DNA from: Opisthocomus hoazin
Taxonomy: Eukaryota > Chordata > Aves > Opisthocomiformes > Opisthocomidae
Direction of reading: 5' to 3'
Assembly: GCF_030867145.1 (NCBI RefSeq)
Contig: NC_134420.1
Span: 10,188,823 to 10,252,822 of the forward strand
Length of the DNA stretch: 64,000 nt
Shown here: positions 12,932 through 25,845 of the stretch, piece by piece
Layout of the letters: every line of letters starts with the position of its first letter
Numbering within the stretch: the first letter of the stretch is position 1
Translations under genes and position numbers: made by a program
The notes under the pieces: model-generated
Told to the model about the DNA's origin: nothing
Database searches by the model: none
Seen by the model: the letters and a program-made list of their open reading frames with translations, nothing else

Positions 12932-14774
12932 ACAGCAAAACAGTTTTTTGTTGTTTTTTTTAAAGCTTTGATCATTACACAATCTGTTAAAGGCATTGTA
13001 GCTTAATGATCTATCTCTGCAGGAGTTGTAAAGTACTTTTAAAAATCAGATTTAGAATAGAAAATAGGTGCATTCTGTGCAAACTCATACTTTTCACAGC
13101 CAAGAAAGCAGTCTTGCTATTGAAATAACAACTAATAGCCACTTTTGTATTACATTGAGGTACTTGTAACACGTGTCTGACATCTGTCTGGATAGCAGCG
13201 AGACTATGCTCTTTCATATTTACCCTACATCATTAGATCTAATGGGTGCTGTAAAGGTCTTTGTGTTTGATTAAAATAGATGCAGGTGACAATCAGCTGC
13301 AATACTAGAGTTGGAATATTTAGGCTAACATCTTTAGCATCTGTAGCACTAGCGAGTCCTCCTTGGAACGTGACTTCAGTCTTCCTTCTCTTGGTGTGCG
13401 TTATCCCAAAATATGGCAATGCTAGTTTGGAAAATGCTGAAGACATTGGACCCAGTAAAAGTAGGTAATTGTATGACCTTAATAACTTTCTAAGGAGCTC
13501 TGACTATAACTAAAGTAACTGTCAGAAACTGAGAAGAGTGAGCAACTGCTGACGCCTTGGGATTCGTGCCTTGTACTCAAATCTCCCCTTAAGGTAAATC
13601 ACACTCAATTGTACACCAAAATATATACTCCATTTAAAGTGGCACAGGTGGCCTTGCGTGAAAATACCAAGAACAGAGTGTGTTAGAGAAACGGGATATA
13701 AAGATGAAATTCTTTCATTTGGCTTGTTAGAGGGATTATTTTGTTTGCTGAAGCTGACCAACACTATGCACTACAGCGGGCACTTAGCTGTCTGCTGGGG
13801 TAAGGTTTTGCTGTAAGGATTTGGGAGGATGGAGTGAGAAGAAGGAAGAACTCAATACTCCAGTGCAGCAGAGATTAACTAGGCTGTAATCCAAAACCAA
13901 AACAGTCTGACAACTGCTGTGTCAAAATAAACAGACCGAAAAAAAACGTTTGGGGACTAAAGCGTGTGACCTTGTCCTTATCTGGAGCAAGGTAAACTAA
14001 GAGAACAGCTGCTTTTAACAAGGAATTTAATAAATACTGTTTTGGCAATTTTCTAAAAGCTATTCTTACTAGAGGCAAAGAGCGTCAAAGGGAAAACTGA
14101 TTAAATCCTGTGTTTAGGAGGCTTAACAGTTTTTAACAGGCTACAAAGATGTGCATATGCAAGTAGTATCTAGTCCATTTGATGAGTCTTGATCCAGAGA
14201 GCACGTATTCGAAGTGTGGCTCACGTCTGGGATAAAATTGCCAAAGGTACAAAGTCACTTAGATGTTGCCTTTCCTTAGATTTCACTGAGATTTAGGCAC
14301 TCAGATTATGTCACAAACGTTCAGAATTGTTTCAATTTTATGAGGAGTACAATTTTAAATTAGTTTAATTAAACCAGTGGAAAAATCTGAGTTTGGTTTA
14401 AATGTGATTTGTCCTGAGTTAAGGGCCTTCGCTAAGAATTTAAATCCAGCTGTACCTTTTCAAGCAACACTAAAATCAGTGTTTCAGAAGTTGATTTACA
14501 GTAAAATGTGACTGTAAACTAGAACTGAAAATTTAGGTATGTTTGTTTTAAACATGCTAAAACCAATAATGATGCAAATTATTTAATAATGAGATTTTTA
14601 GCTTTAGAAATGTTAGAATATTTGTAATGTGGAGCTGTGCTTGAATAACTAGAGTTTTTCTTGGTTCAAAGCTTCCTTCTTCCAAAAGTCTCATTGCCCA
14701 CTCAACCTCTTTCTTTCTTTTATTTTTTTAAAAAGAATAGCAGAAAACTGCTTGGTCCCCAGGCAAAGTACTTT
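12932..14774. other. Apparently unique DNA, nothing recognised
   Basis: Short open frames only, on both strands, with no domain recognised. No known repeat family seen in this stretch. Confidence 0.45.
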
Positions 14775-15000
14775 CCAAAATGCACTGACTGGGTCATTAA
14801 TGAAGATGTTAAACAGTACCAACCCCAGAATCGATCCCATGGAGTTCCCCGCTAGTGACTGGCCTCCAGCTGGACTTTCTGTCCCTGGTCACAACCCTTG
14901 GAACCCGCGATCTGGCCAGTTACCACTCCAGCCCAATGTCCATTTATCTGGTGCATCATCAGTTTGCCAGTGAGGATACACTGGTCAGCAACATCCACTG
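14775..15000 (-). mobile_element. Decayed CR1-type LINE fragment (reverse transcriptase region), minus strand
   Basis: Read on the minus strand, 14,837 down to 14,796 encodes GSILGLVLFNIFIN. This is the reverse-transcriptase segment that in CR1/L3-type LINEs follows SGVPQ and precedes the catalytic FADD box. The flanking sequence continues the resemblance, but an indel just upstream breaks the frame and stop codons are present. This is an old, inactive fragment of a few hundred bases with no ORF. The family call rests on the protein motif; the exact subfamily and the borders are uncertain. Confidence 0.65.
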
Positions 15001-15394
15001 CTCTCCTCTTGCCCGCAAGCTAAACCCTTTGCTGTAGAAATAAAAGCCAGAGTCACACTCACACAACCTACTTAGACTTAGGGTTTTCCAGTCTTGGAGG
15101 GTCAGGGAGGAATTTAATTCTGAATTTACTTTCTGATGTAGGAAATTTTCTCTCCTTGGCTTAATCCATCCAATTAGTATTTTGTTCACCGAAATGAAAT
15201 AATGTTTTCCTCTTTAGCTCAATAGCTTTCAGATGTTTTTCTTTATTTGAAAGAGGACACTGCTATGAAAAATAGCAGTTCAGGTTTTTAAATCCATTTT
15301 GTAACATTGTGTTAGGACTGCTGAAAGCCAGGTTATTGTCTGAATAATCTTCAGCCTTGATAGGAGATGCAATATGTATGGATGTAAATAAAAT

Positions 15395-15768
15395 GAGATT
15401 AAAAAGAGGAGGACTGAAGAGCTTCTTAGGGGACCTAATATATGCTTACAAATTTCTCAAGGGTGGGTGTCAGGAGGATGGGGCCAGACTCTTTTCAGTA
15501 GTGCCCAGCGACAGGACAAGGGGCAATGGGCACAAACTGAAGCACAGGAAGTTCATGAGGAAGAACTTCTTCACTCTGAGGGTGACGGAGCAGTGGAACA
15601 GGCTGCCCAGGGAGGTTGTGGAGTCTCCTTCTCTGGAGATATTCAAGACCCACCTGGACAAGGTCCTGTGCAGCCTGCTGTAGGTGACCCTGCTTCGGCA
15701 GGAGGGTTGGACTAGATGACCCACAGAGGTCCCTTCCAACCCCTACCATTCTGTGATTCTGTGATTCT
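15395..15768 (+). mobile_element. CR1 LINE, 5'-truncated 3' end
   Basis: The open frame ending at 15,683 encodes the conserved C-terminus of CR1 ORF2, with blocks such as [37 protein letters not shown] and [15 protein letters not shown]. About 85 bases of 3' UTR follow. The element finishes with two and a half copies of the octamer ATTCTGTG (15,748-15,768), the typical CR1 3' end in place of a poly(A) tail. Severe 5' truncation is usual for CR1. It lacks the endonuclease and reverse-transcriptase domains, so it is a dead copy. The 5' border is approximate. Nothing suggests it is linked to the opposite-strand LINE remnant just upstream. Confidence 0.92.
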
Positions 15769-18700
15769 TAGATATTTGCTCTGCAGGATTTCTTTTTACT
15801 TGACTAGTAACAAAAGCAGTGAAGGAAGTTGGCACTTCTTAATAAATAAAAGGCTTAGGATCCTGGAGCAACCTTTTAGTACAGCGCAGTAGCTAGTGCT
15901 GCTTTTATGGAATATTTCTGTGCATTGTTTAGCGGTGAACTCATGCAACGGAGAGGGAAGCATAAAATCGTTTAGGTTCTATCAACCAAGCAAGGCAAAG
16001 GTTGACAAAAGAAACAATTGAAACTTGTGGAGAGATATTTCAAGTTTAAGTGAACACTCTTCATTCAGTTGTACACTCAAAGGCTGACATAATTAGAGGT
16101 TGCAGGTAAGAGCAATTTAACTCTTGTTTACTGTAGTTTCTTGATTTTCTAACCTTGCATTTTTTTTTCCATGATAATATTCACCTTAATGAATGTTGTT
16201 GGCTTTAGTAGAAGAAAAATCTTCATTCTGATAAGCAGTATGACTTCATGTATACTATCTATCTGTTGCATATGCAGCTTGTCTCAGGCTGTTTTTAAAA
16301 GCTTACTGTCTTCTTGGTACTAGTTACAATACAATAATTTTAATGGATTTCAGGTTGAGCTGCTGCTCTATTTTGAGCTTAACCCCATTGCCAGTTGTGT
16401 CAAATGTTGCTAAATATTAACTGCTAAGGCTGAATATTTATTTATTCAGCAGGTGTTTGTGTACTGAATGAATCAAAATCTTGGGGGAAAAATAGCAGAT
16501 CATGTATTTATAGACTGCATCAGAATGGATGGCTGAAAGGAGGGAATGAGTGGCAAGTAAAATGTATGCTGACAATCATAGTTTTTTTATTTCATGTATG
16601 TTGAAAATCGTCATATTTTCATTGTGTAGCTCTTGAGTTTAGCTGTGCCAGCTTGATGTTCTTACAGTTTTGTGTGTATTATACATAAAGCATACTGAGG
16701 AAAGTCAGGTCTTTTGATACAATACTGAAGGGTCATCCAGGGTAAGGGGACTTTCCCACTATAGATACTGCGATGCAAAGAATTCCCAAATACTCTCATT
16801 CAAAGCTAATTTATTCTGAATGTGTCATAAAGGAATCACACCCAAATGTGTACATTTGGCTCTACATGGGGCCTTGTGAAAAATGGTTATTTAAATTTAA
16901 TTTCAGTTTCTAATGTCTTGAAATTTGTTAGACTCCAAGGCAGTAGCTGTGATACCTTGCAGGGAATGTCTTCCACTCTTATGTTTATTTACTGCTGTCC
17001 AATTGTCTGCTACTGCAGAAATACTAAAATTCATTATTACTCAGTGCCTCAGTCTCATGATTGCACTGCAATGATGCTGCAGTGCTTAAGCTTCTTGTTT
17101 CAGATGTCAGATGATACAGAATATTTTGGAAATTCTGTTTAATTTGGGACTCCTGTGTTCTTGTCAAACTCCAGGTTGGACAGTTGTATAAACTTGCATT
17201 TTACATTAACCTTCCTCGTAGTTTCTGCTGAGTACAGCATTATTTTTTCTTGTTCTTTATTGGCGGTGCTGTGTATTGCTGGAAACTTGCCAAATATAAA
17301 TTCAGTTTACAGTTGGTGTTTGTAAGCAGTCTTGGTTCTGCGTGAGAGGAAGACATTAAAAGCGTTCTGGATCATTTGCTCTCCTCGTTAGGCAGGCAGA
17401 TGCAGTGAGACACTGAAACATGAGCCTAATGATGTAAAATGGGGAGTGTAAGGTTGCTGATATAGGTAATGACACTTAGTTCAGATGGTACCTAAAACAT
17501 TGAAAGGTATATCTAACAACATCTGTCAGAGTGATGGAGAAGAACAGTTTTTCTATCTGCTTGTCTGTCACATATGACCCAAAACATACTCAGGGAATAC
17601 ACTACACATTAAAATCTAGCTTTCATAACATCTCACCAGTGCTGGAATGTTTGACATTCAAAAATTCACCTCATAACTGAAAATCAAAATCATCATCTAA
17701 CATTTTACCGTACTTTCCAAACTTGATGGAGAGTCTCAGCGAGCTCCTGTGTTTGGTGTATCCCTGTGAATGTAACATCTGAAATAAAATCAGCAAGAAT
17801 GAATGAGTCCCAGTAGCTTTCAAGGAAGACGTGACTGCGCAGCGGTGGCTGTCATGTCCTTGACTGTGCTTTTTGGAAGTTTGGCCTACACCAGTGAGCT
17901 GGTGGGATGAGACTGGTAGTGCTCAGAGCAGCTCTTATTCCTCGGATTTCTTGTGTTCAGCAGCAGCTGTGGAAGCCTTCTCATGGGAGGTATCTATAAC
18001 ACTGGAAAAAACTCTCATGTATGTACTATAGTGAAATGGTCCTTACACCTGCTCATGAAAAGTAAGCAAAGAAACCTTCTTTGAGACCTCTGCCCGAAAT
18101 AGTAGAGAACAAAAACTGCAAAGAGATAATAACACGAGGTTTCCATTTCCTTAGCTTCTGTCATAGCTAGGGGGGTTTTCGTGTAGTCTCCAGGAGATCT
18201 CACTCTAAAGCATCAGGTCAGATCCTGCATGTACTATTTGATCAAATCTTCCTTAGGTTAGTGGTTGTGTTTCTTGAACAGGACTCGGAATTAGGATGTA
18301 ATTTACTGACATGGAGACCTGGGCAGAAGTCAGAAGCTACCAATGCTGTTACACTGTTGTGCTGCTTGGTGTTGGCATGGCTGTGTCTCTGGAGGCTCTG
18401 GTTCTGTAGCCGGGGAAGGAGATTTGCCCTTAGAGCTAGAGGATCAGAGTGCTAAATCAGCCTTTTGTGCTTTAAAAACCTATCTGATAATCTTCCCCAG
18501 TCATGCTCTAGCATGTGCTTTCTGATTTCTTAGATTTTGTTTTCCCATTGTAACATACCTGCAACCTGCTTAGGATTTTTCTGAAGCTCACTCTGATCTG
18601 ATAGTAGCAATAGTAGAAATAATTTTTCTGCTCTTTAGGACATTTAAATTTATGTATATGCAACTTTTTCCTTTGCTATGAATTTCTGAATTTCTGATGT

Positions 18701-19782
18701 CTCCCTAATTGCATAAAGAGGGCACAATAGTTTTTGCTCCAATCTTTGCAAGTGCATCCTGATGAAGGCTATTAGGCACTGATTTTCAATAATGCTAGTG
18801 TTCTTTCTCTCTTAAAATTTTACTGTTTGCTGTGAACTGCAACCACTGTGCTTAAGGATACTAAAATCAGACATGTCAGTTGAAATTTGCGTTCAGAGGT
18901 CTGGCTCAGCAAAATCTTGGGTGAATCTCTTCAAAATTCCAGATATTTTCTCCATAGGCTTTTTCAAATTACTACATGAAAATGAATGTGCTCAGTTTTA
19001 AAACACTTTTAATTGAGAAATGAGCTATCCACTACATTAACACTGCTTAACTTTATATATTGATTTCTAACCTCAATGGCATTGGTTGACTAATGTATAC
19101 CAAGGTTACAAAATGTGAAACATTATTCATTTTTAATAACAAAAGCATTACTTCTCAATGGCAGAAAGGACATAAAAGAATCACCTTTCATCCCCTGTAT
19201 TTAGAAGTTAAGGCCTTTAAAGTAAGATGTATGGTTATAAAAGGTGAAAACTGTTTGACTTTTTTTGCATAAGACATCTAAAATATTCATTCAGTGCCAG
19301 AAACACTATCCAGCGGAAACATCAAAGGGAGCAGGGCTCATTAGGAGAACTCTCCTGACTTTGACACATGCCTCCAACATGCCGAGGAACTTTCAGAGCA
19401 ATGTGAAGGGATTTATCATCCTGACTCCCAGAAATGTCAGTGCAAGCTGCACAGTTAAATCACTGCAAACTGCTTTGAAATTCCTCTGCGTATTTAGGGA
19501 ACTTTAATTGGGATGGAAATACAGTTACAGCAAACATTGGGATAATGCTTTCTATCAGTCACTTTGTGACAGTACTGTGTGGCAAAATTCTTTCTTTTCT
19601 CTTCTATCAAATATCTGTGATACCAGATGTATCAAAGGCTGCTAGTAAGTGCCTCAATGCTAAGAGCAGGTATGCTGGCATACTTAGCAGTCTTGTGGAT
19701 TCGAATGCAGATTCCTGTGTATAGAGGTGTATTTAAAGAATTGCAGTCTGTTACTTCTGCTATATTTTAAGAAGTGCTCCTA
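15769..19782. other. Apparently unique DNA, nothing recognised
   Basis: AT-rich, only short open frames, no recognised repeat family or RNA gene. Confidence 0.5.
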
Positions 19783-19788
19783 GGGAAG
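19783..19788. repeat. Target site duplication, left copy (GGGAAG)
   Basis: GGGAAG directly precedes the LTR and is repeated exactly after it at 20,185-20,190. Six bases is the duplication length made by alpha- and betaretrovirus-type (class II/ERVK) integrases. Confidence 0.85.
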
Positions 19789-20184
19789 TGCCGGGTCTCA
19801 ACATCCGTGAAGGGACGGGAACGATCCTCACACGCATTGGTAAGATGCACAGTCGGATGCTTTATTCTCCCGCCCGTGTAGTTATATACATTTACCATAT
19901 CTGTACACATGATTACGCTTATTCGGATAGGCTACAGACATAAATCACACACTGTTCACATGCCCCACATTCCCTTATAATTGGTAACTATGCACTAACG
20001 CCAATAGCAACAGACCACCTCCACGTCCTTGAACACATCTTGTTTTTGCTAACCCACATCATGTATACTCTCAGAACTTTCTCAATTGCTATTCTTAGCT
20101 GTCCTTTCCAGGGGCCTGTTGAGTTATGCTATTTTACTTCAACGGCCTAGGTGTGCTAATTCTCAAGCTACATCGACCCCAACA
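19789..20184 (-). mobile_element. Solo LTR of a class II (ERVK-type) endogenous retrovirus, minus strand
   Basis: A 396-bp element with retroviral termini: read on the minus strand it starts TGTTGGGG and ends CCGGCA. It is flanked by a perfect 6-bp duplication (GGGAAG). On the minus strand a TATATAA box lies at 19,888-19,882 and an AATAAA signal at 19,866-19,861, so the polyadenylation signal sits close to the expected start of transcription. No internal region or second LTR is present, so this is what remains after recombination between two LTRs. Its sequence is not obviously the same as the LTRs of the provirus at 59.5-63.9 kb, although the layout of signals is similar. Confidence 0.85.
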
Positions 20185-20190
20185 GGGAAG
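20185..20190. repeat. Target site duplication, right copy (GGGAAG)
   Basis: Exact partner of the copy at 19,783-19,788. Confidence 0.85.
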
Positions 20191-23100
20191 CAGTGAAAGC
20201 AATATTTAGTTTGGATAAATTAGTTAAAACCATGTCGTCTTTCTAAGGTGCTTGTCTGGTCTTTATTATATTAGGTTTTGAGCATATCATTTATGTTCAT
20301 AACACACTTTAATGGCAGAAAAAATGGTGTGAGGTTTGCTCCTACCGAGGCAGCTCATTGACTTTACCAGTGCTAAGGTAGTATCCAGTTGTTACTATAG
20401 GAACCCAAAGGCTTTACTGGGAATAAATGTGATAAATGTACAGTCTTAGCAACCTAAAGCTGCACATTTTTATATGGGTAAGGATATCAAAACTGGTGTG
20501 TGTTACTACTACCTTAAATCCTACTAAGTTAAATAATTTGTGATTAAAATAACTAGTCCTATTTTGCTTCACAAATCCTATTAAGGAGGGATAGGACAGA
20601 ATAATAGTTGGCTGAAAGTATATCCACTACAAGAAGCCTTGATCTGTGAGAGCCACTCTCTCTTTTGAACGTGGTGGTACTCTAATGCAGCAATTCCTGC
20701 ATTTTGGATGTTCCACGAAACTAAAATTCTTCCTGCTTGTGTCCATCAAAAATTTCTTGGCAATTTTCTCATGCAACTAGAAATCTGCTCCTAGATTTCT
20801 GATAAATAACGCCTGAAAGCTTAGCTTTATTAAATCTATGCAACCACATTGTTAATTTGAGCTCTGTTTGGGTGAAAGCTGCTACATATATGCAAAAGTA
20901 TCATTGCTCTGAAAACTGGTTGTTTACCTGCTGGATTCAGACTTCCTATGTTTTTTCTAGTTAAACCAGAAAACAACTCTTCCTCAAATTCTTGCAAATG
21001 TCAGCAGTTTCCATGGATTTCAGTTTTCTCTGTTCCTGAGAAGAAGATGGGATTCACTTTCTCGAAGCCAAAAAGAATGTAAACATCTTCCTATATTACA
21101 AGGCTGCTGCCAGGTCTCTGTGCATCCTTAAACTGTAGCTACTGGAGATGGTGAAAACTCTCTTTTAGCCCAAGAAAGCTGCAAGATTTCCTGAGTGAGT
21201 GATTTATTTCATGAAATGTTTATTAGCCTTGTACCAGCCCTTATGCCACATACTTGCCGTAGAAAATTTAAATGCATGTGGTAGAATGCAGTAACTATTT
21301 GGGATGAATGTCATGAGCATACCGCATGGAATCAGTAATGTTTCCAGACATGGGGAGGATTCTGGGGAGGCTGACAGCACTGGTCACAGCTCATGAGCTC
21401 AAAAACACTTTCTGTGGCTGCATACTTCTAAGACACCTTGGAAGAGCCAGGGTGACAGAGAAAAGTTTCCTAGGAAACTAGGGATGCAAGTCCACACAGC
21501 CTTTGTGGCTTTTCAACAAGTAGCTAATGGAAGCTGAGGTCTTAATATTGTTATGATATTCTGTGGTTTGTAGTGCTGTTCCAGACTGAATGGCTGCCAC
21601 ACACGGAAAATGTGCTTAGTTTCATCCCTGGCGCTGTAACAGCTCCTGGCTGTATCACACCCTATAGGTCATAAGAGAGCTATTAAATCATACCTTAAGT
21701 TTAAAATTTGCAACTCAGTGTATCTCTTGAAGGACTTTGAAATCTGGACAACATATGGCCAGCTGTTAATTCAGCCTGGAGCCTTCTGAATCCATTCAGA
21801 AACAGGTAAATTGTGTGTTGCTTTGGTAGACCAATTTATTCTTGTGCACATAGAACAGCCTGCTGCAGCTGTTGCTAGAATAGGAATAAAATATATTCAG
21901 AATATCAGGTGGATTGGTCTTTGGTTATCATGTAGTGCTGTTTGTAACATAACATATATGTGGTATAAGCAGGTGAAAATCAAAATTAAAGGAAAATATT
22001 ATAGGGTTTTTTTTACATTGAATTTTAATTTGAAAGATGCACACTATGTACTTATGTACTGCCTTACATATTGCCAAAAGAGAGGAAGTTTCTCTAGATT
22101 AATTCAAGTACCTGTTAAAAACATTTTAATCCAGCTCAGCTTTTCTGTGGTAGTGCTTATAACCATACCAGTTACTGAGTACAGCCAGCTGTCGAGATAC
22201 AAGACTGTTTTCTGTTCTCAGGTAGATTTAGTTTAGTTCCTGATTATTGCAGCTATGGTCAGGACTCAGAATCAGTCAGCAGATCAAACAAAAGGCCCTT
22301 TTTTCCATAAGCAAAAGGAAGTGTAGTAGTTCATACAATTTTGATGAAATTGCTGTGTTTTCTTATTTTTTCAGTTGCTCATGCATAGTGTAAAATTATT
22401 TCTGAAATCTGCCTGTGTCTCATCATGTTGCAGTCATGTCAGAGTTTGACCAGAGGCAGCACTGCAGAAAATATTGAATGAAGAGAAGGCAAATGTGAAC
22501 AGTAGTAGAAAATCATATTATTGGAGACATATGTATGTAGGAAGAATTCTACGTGTACCAAGTCTTATTGCTACTTCTTATTTTGTGCTTAGTGAAATAT
22601 TTTAGCTTATGGAGGAAAAACTACATCCAACAATCATACCAGTGACTTGCTTGTGTTGTGCAGAAGGATCGTGCCCCTTGGAGTGTTTTCTATGTGGCTT
22701 TATCGATCATACAGTCACCCAGGGAGCTCTGCACAGATACAAAGCAAGGCATTGCAGAAAAAGTACATACACAATGGGAAAGAAAATACAAACAAAATAC
22801 AAGCTGCTACATGCAAACTATTTGGGCACATGTAGGTTTGAAAAGTATATTCTCTGTAGGACTGCTACAATTAGTTTACCATCTTTCTAAAGGGATTTTA
22901 CCTTTGTGAGATAAACATTGCATCCATTTTTTAAACTGGCAGTAATCTTATTCTGTGTTTGATATGCTGCTATATATTATGAATGTCCCTAATAATCTTT
23001 TCAGATGGAATTTCAGTTTGATCTGCTTCAGCTATTCAAATGGGAGATCAAACAGAATTCTGAAGGCCAGGATCACTTTTTAGAAAATATTCCTGTCCAC

Positions 23101-23279
23101 ATGGCATATTAAGATGCTATAGTAATGACCAGTGGAGTGACAGATGTTTAAACTGTTAAACATACTTAGCTAAAACAATACCTTTTGTGAGAAAAACATT
23201 CTTCCTTTAAAACTGTCTTACATTGTGCATTCTACAATGGAATGTAATAGGAATTGGAAAAAAAGCTATTAAGTCAATC
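20191..23279. other. Apparently unique DNA, nothing recognised
   Basis: Includes a 141-codon + strand open frame (21,811-22,236) without recognisable domains, probably chance in AT-rich DNA. No repeat family or RNA gene seen. Confidence 0.45.
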
Positions 23280-23520
23280 CAGGCCATCATTCCATGGAGG
23301 CAGTATTGTTTGCTGCATTGAACTTTTTAGCTCTAATTGGAGCTAGTTTTCAATTTCCCATACAATGGGGTTTCAGCTACATCCCTTGGGAGATTATTTC
23401 ACAGTACAATAACTCTGCTGAGATGTTTTGCTGATACTGGCCTAAATCTTCCCTCGTAATTTCATCCCATTGTTTGCTGTTATAGCCCTAGGTATCACAC
23501 TAAACAATTCCCCTTCTTCC
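23280..23520 (-). mobile_element. Ancient CR1/L3-like LINE 3' fragment, minus strand
   Basis: The minus strand from about 23,512 down to 23,440 reads ELFSVIPRAITANNGMKLR. This resembles the LFSVxP...GNxxKLR block in the C-terminus of CR1/L3 ORF2. It is followed, in a frame broken by stops, by sequence aligning with the block that ends in RLPREVV in intact copies. It is much more diverged than the CR1 pieces at 15.4 and 58.3 kb, which suggests an old insertion. No intact terminus or duplication is visible. Borders are approximate. Confidence 0.6.
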
Positions 23521-23649
23521 TAAGTGGTTAGGTTGTCAAATATTTCTGGACAACTCCATTCACACTTAGTTCAGTTGTTGCTTGGATAGTATCTAATCTT
23601 CACATTTCTGTATAGATTTATGCTCAGTCCCCTTAAGCTTTCTGTGGTT

Positions 23650-23712
23650 TAATCTTTTTTTCACATTTTTCTTTTTTTTTTTCTTTTTTTTTTCTTGTCT
23701 CTCCCTTTCCCC
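23650..23712. repeat. T-rich pyrimidine tract
   Basis: An imperfect low-complexity run of T with interspersed C on the + strand. Similar shorter T runs occur near 12.24, 24.34, 35.41, 36.29, 43.25 and 45.56 kb. Confidence 0.8.
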
Positions 23713-25281
23713 TGCTTATTTGTGAATAGCATTTTTGACAGCTACTGAGCAATCACATCAGCTGGAGAGCGTTAGAGAACCTTACAGATTGGTGCTCTCA
23801 CACCACTCATTGAGCTGTCCATAGGTGCACAAGCTTTACTTTTTTTGCCCTGCCATATTGCCATTTAAGTTGAACTGCATATACACTCTGCTTCTACGTT
23901 TCTTTTTCTCATTCTTTGCTATTGCACTTCTGGATTTTTTTCTTATTAGGGAATTCAGGAAACACACACAATTAAACAAACAAGTGTTTGTTAAATTTTG
24001 TCCTTTTCAATTTTTCTCATGTCTTGCTGTAACATGGATGAATAAATTAATATTAGTCACTCTATTTTGTTCTTCAGTACTGACAAAATATTGTTTAGGA
24101 TTCTCACATCAGTTGAGATAATAAATAGAACAGTCTTATCATGATGTGTCATTAGATAGATAAAATGAGTACTAGATGGTAATGAAAACTGTCTTGAAAA
24201 TATTAGTGAGGCTGCTACTTTTTTATCTTTGCAACTAATTCTTTTGGAAGAATAGAAATACAATTGAGTCTGTGAATGGAATTTATAGAAGTCTCATATC
24301 CCTTCTGATTTCATATAAAATGACCCTCTCAGATTTTTTTTTTTTTGTGAGTCTTGCAATATTTCTTCACTTGCTGGAAGCACTTCACAATGTAAGAATC
24401 TCAGCTTTCATTTTTAAAAGAATTGCCCTTTCAGGCTTAATTGACTACAGAGAAAAGTTGAAAATATAACTCGGGAGTTTCCAAAAGCAGAGACAAAATT
24501 GCAGATAAGAGGATCTGAAGCCTTTTTTCTCTCTTATTGATATTTGAGCAAGTTTCCAAATTATTTAGATTGACCTATAATTTTTAAATTCTTTCATCTG
24601 ACTTCACAACTAAACGAGTGTTTGTGGCCCTCTTCTAGCTTGGCTTAGGAATAAGTAGTTGGCTCCAGAGCTTTTTATGGTGTGATTCTCTTTATTCACA
24701 AAATATTACCAAATTCTTACACTGGAAATGAAAGTAATCAAACAGCAGACACTGTTTTTTTCCCCAACACAGCTTCCAATCACTTTGATTTCTCAGTCCC
24801 AAAGACTTATTTACCAGGATTCATTCCTGGTCTTTACTCAAACTACTCAGGCTATTTCATCATCTCTTCCTGTAAGGTTAATTCTCAACAACATGCCTCT
24901 GCTTAAGTCAGATAGAGATAGGAAGCATCTAAAATGGTCACCTCAATGGGATGACAGCAATATTTTAGGAAGGTTTGTGTCTCAGTATATACTATAGCTG
25001 ATCCACTCCATCCAACTTGCCTTATGAAAGAGTCTCATGTATTTTCATTTGTTAACTCAGTTGCCTTCGTGTACTTTACCTACGGGATGAACCCTCTCCT
25101 GCCATGACAATTTTCTCTGGCATTGAGATTAGATGAATAGCAAAACAATTTAGCAGGCTAGAAAAGTATATCTTTTCATCTTTATATAACACATTGGAAT
25201 ATATACTCTTCTTTTAAAAGGTGGTTTATCCTGCATGGTGAACTGAAATAGAATGTTTTTCGCATGTCATAAAACGAGGTG
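23713..25281. other. Apparently unique AT-rich DNA, nothing recognised
   Basis: Only short open frames and homopolymer runs; no known repeat or RNA gene seen. Confidence 0.5.
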
Positions 25282-25845
25282 CTAGATTATAGCATATAAT
25301 GTTCCCATAATGTACATGTTCCTTAACATATGATTGTGTGTTTTGCACACAGACTGTAACTTGTATGCAGTGCTAACTAGATGACATATTTTTTGTGTGA
25401 GGAAAAACCTGTGTTGAATTTCTAGAGAAAGTTTCTTATGAACATCTACAGCAGCTTGTGTTATGTATCGCAATTTTCTCAGCCACTGTATGGATTTTCT
25501 ACAGCGACAGCTTATAAAGGACAATGTGGCACAGTAGAGGTAATTTTCTAAGGCTGCGATTACCAGGTCACTAAATACCCAGAAGTGTAAACTATTCTTA
25601 GGGCTATCAGCTTCCACTCCTGAAGCTATGGGGCTGCCAACTAGAGACAGGAAAAAAGACATGTTATTATAGTCATGATCCCTTTCAAAAGACAGGATAC
25701 CACACATCAAGAACTGTTGCAAAGGGTGGCATGTGAATCGAGATGTCAGCAATGTTTCTTGTATAGCTTTGAAAGCAACTTCAGAAGTTTCAAGAAGATT
25801 CAATACATCATCTGTAAGCTGTAGCAGGGACCACAGGAATTGGTT
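25282..25845 (-). other. Longest non-retroelement open frame, unidentified
   Basis: A minus-strand frame open for about 187 codons, ending at a stop at 25,284-25,282. It has no ATG near its 5' end. A TAA closes it at about 25,848, and a possible splice acceptor (CCCTGCTACAG) lies near its start. The translation has an amphipathic helix-like N-terminal part (LLQLTDDVLNLLETSEVAFK) followed by Cys-rich and basic segments. No family is recognised. In AT-rich DNA a frame of this length is uncommon but can occur by chance across 64 kb. It could be a decayed exon, an old retroelement piece or noise. Confidence 0.15.

Noticed and set aside
21811..22236. 141-codon open frame, + strand
   Set aside because: No recognisable domain, no supporting splice or promoter context, and low-complexity AT-rich sequence; best explained as chance.
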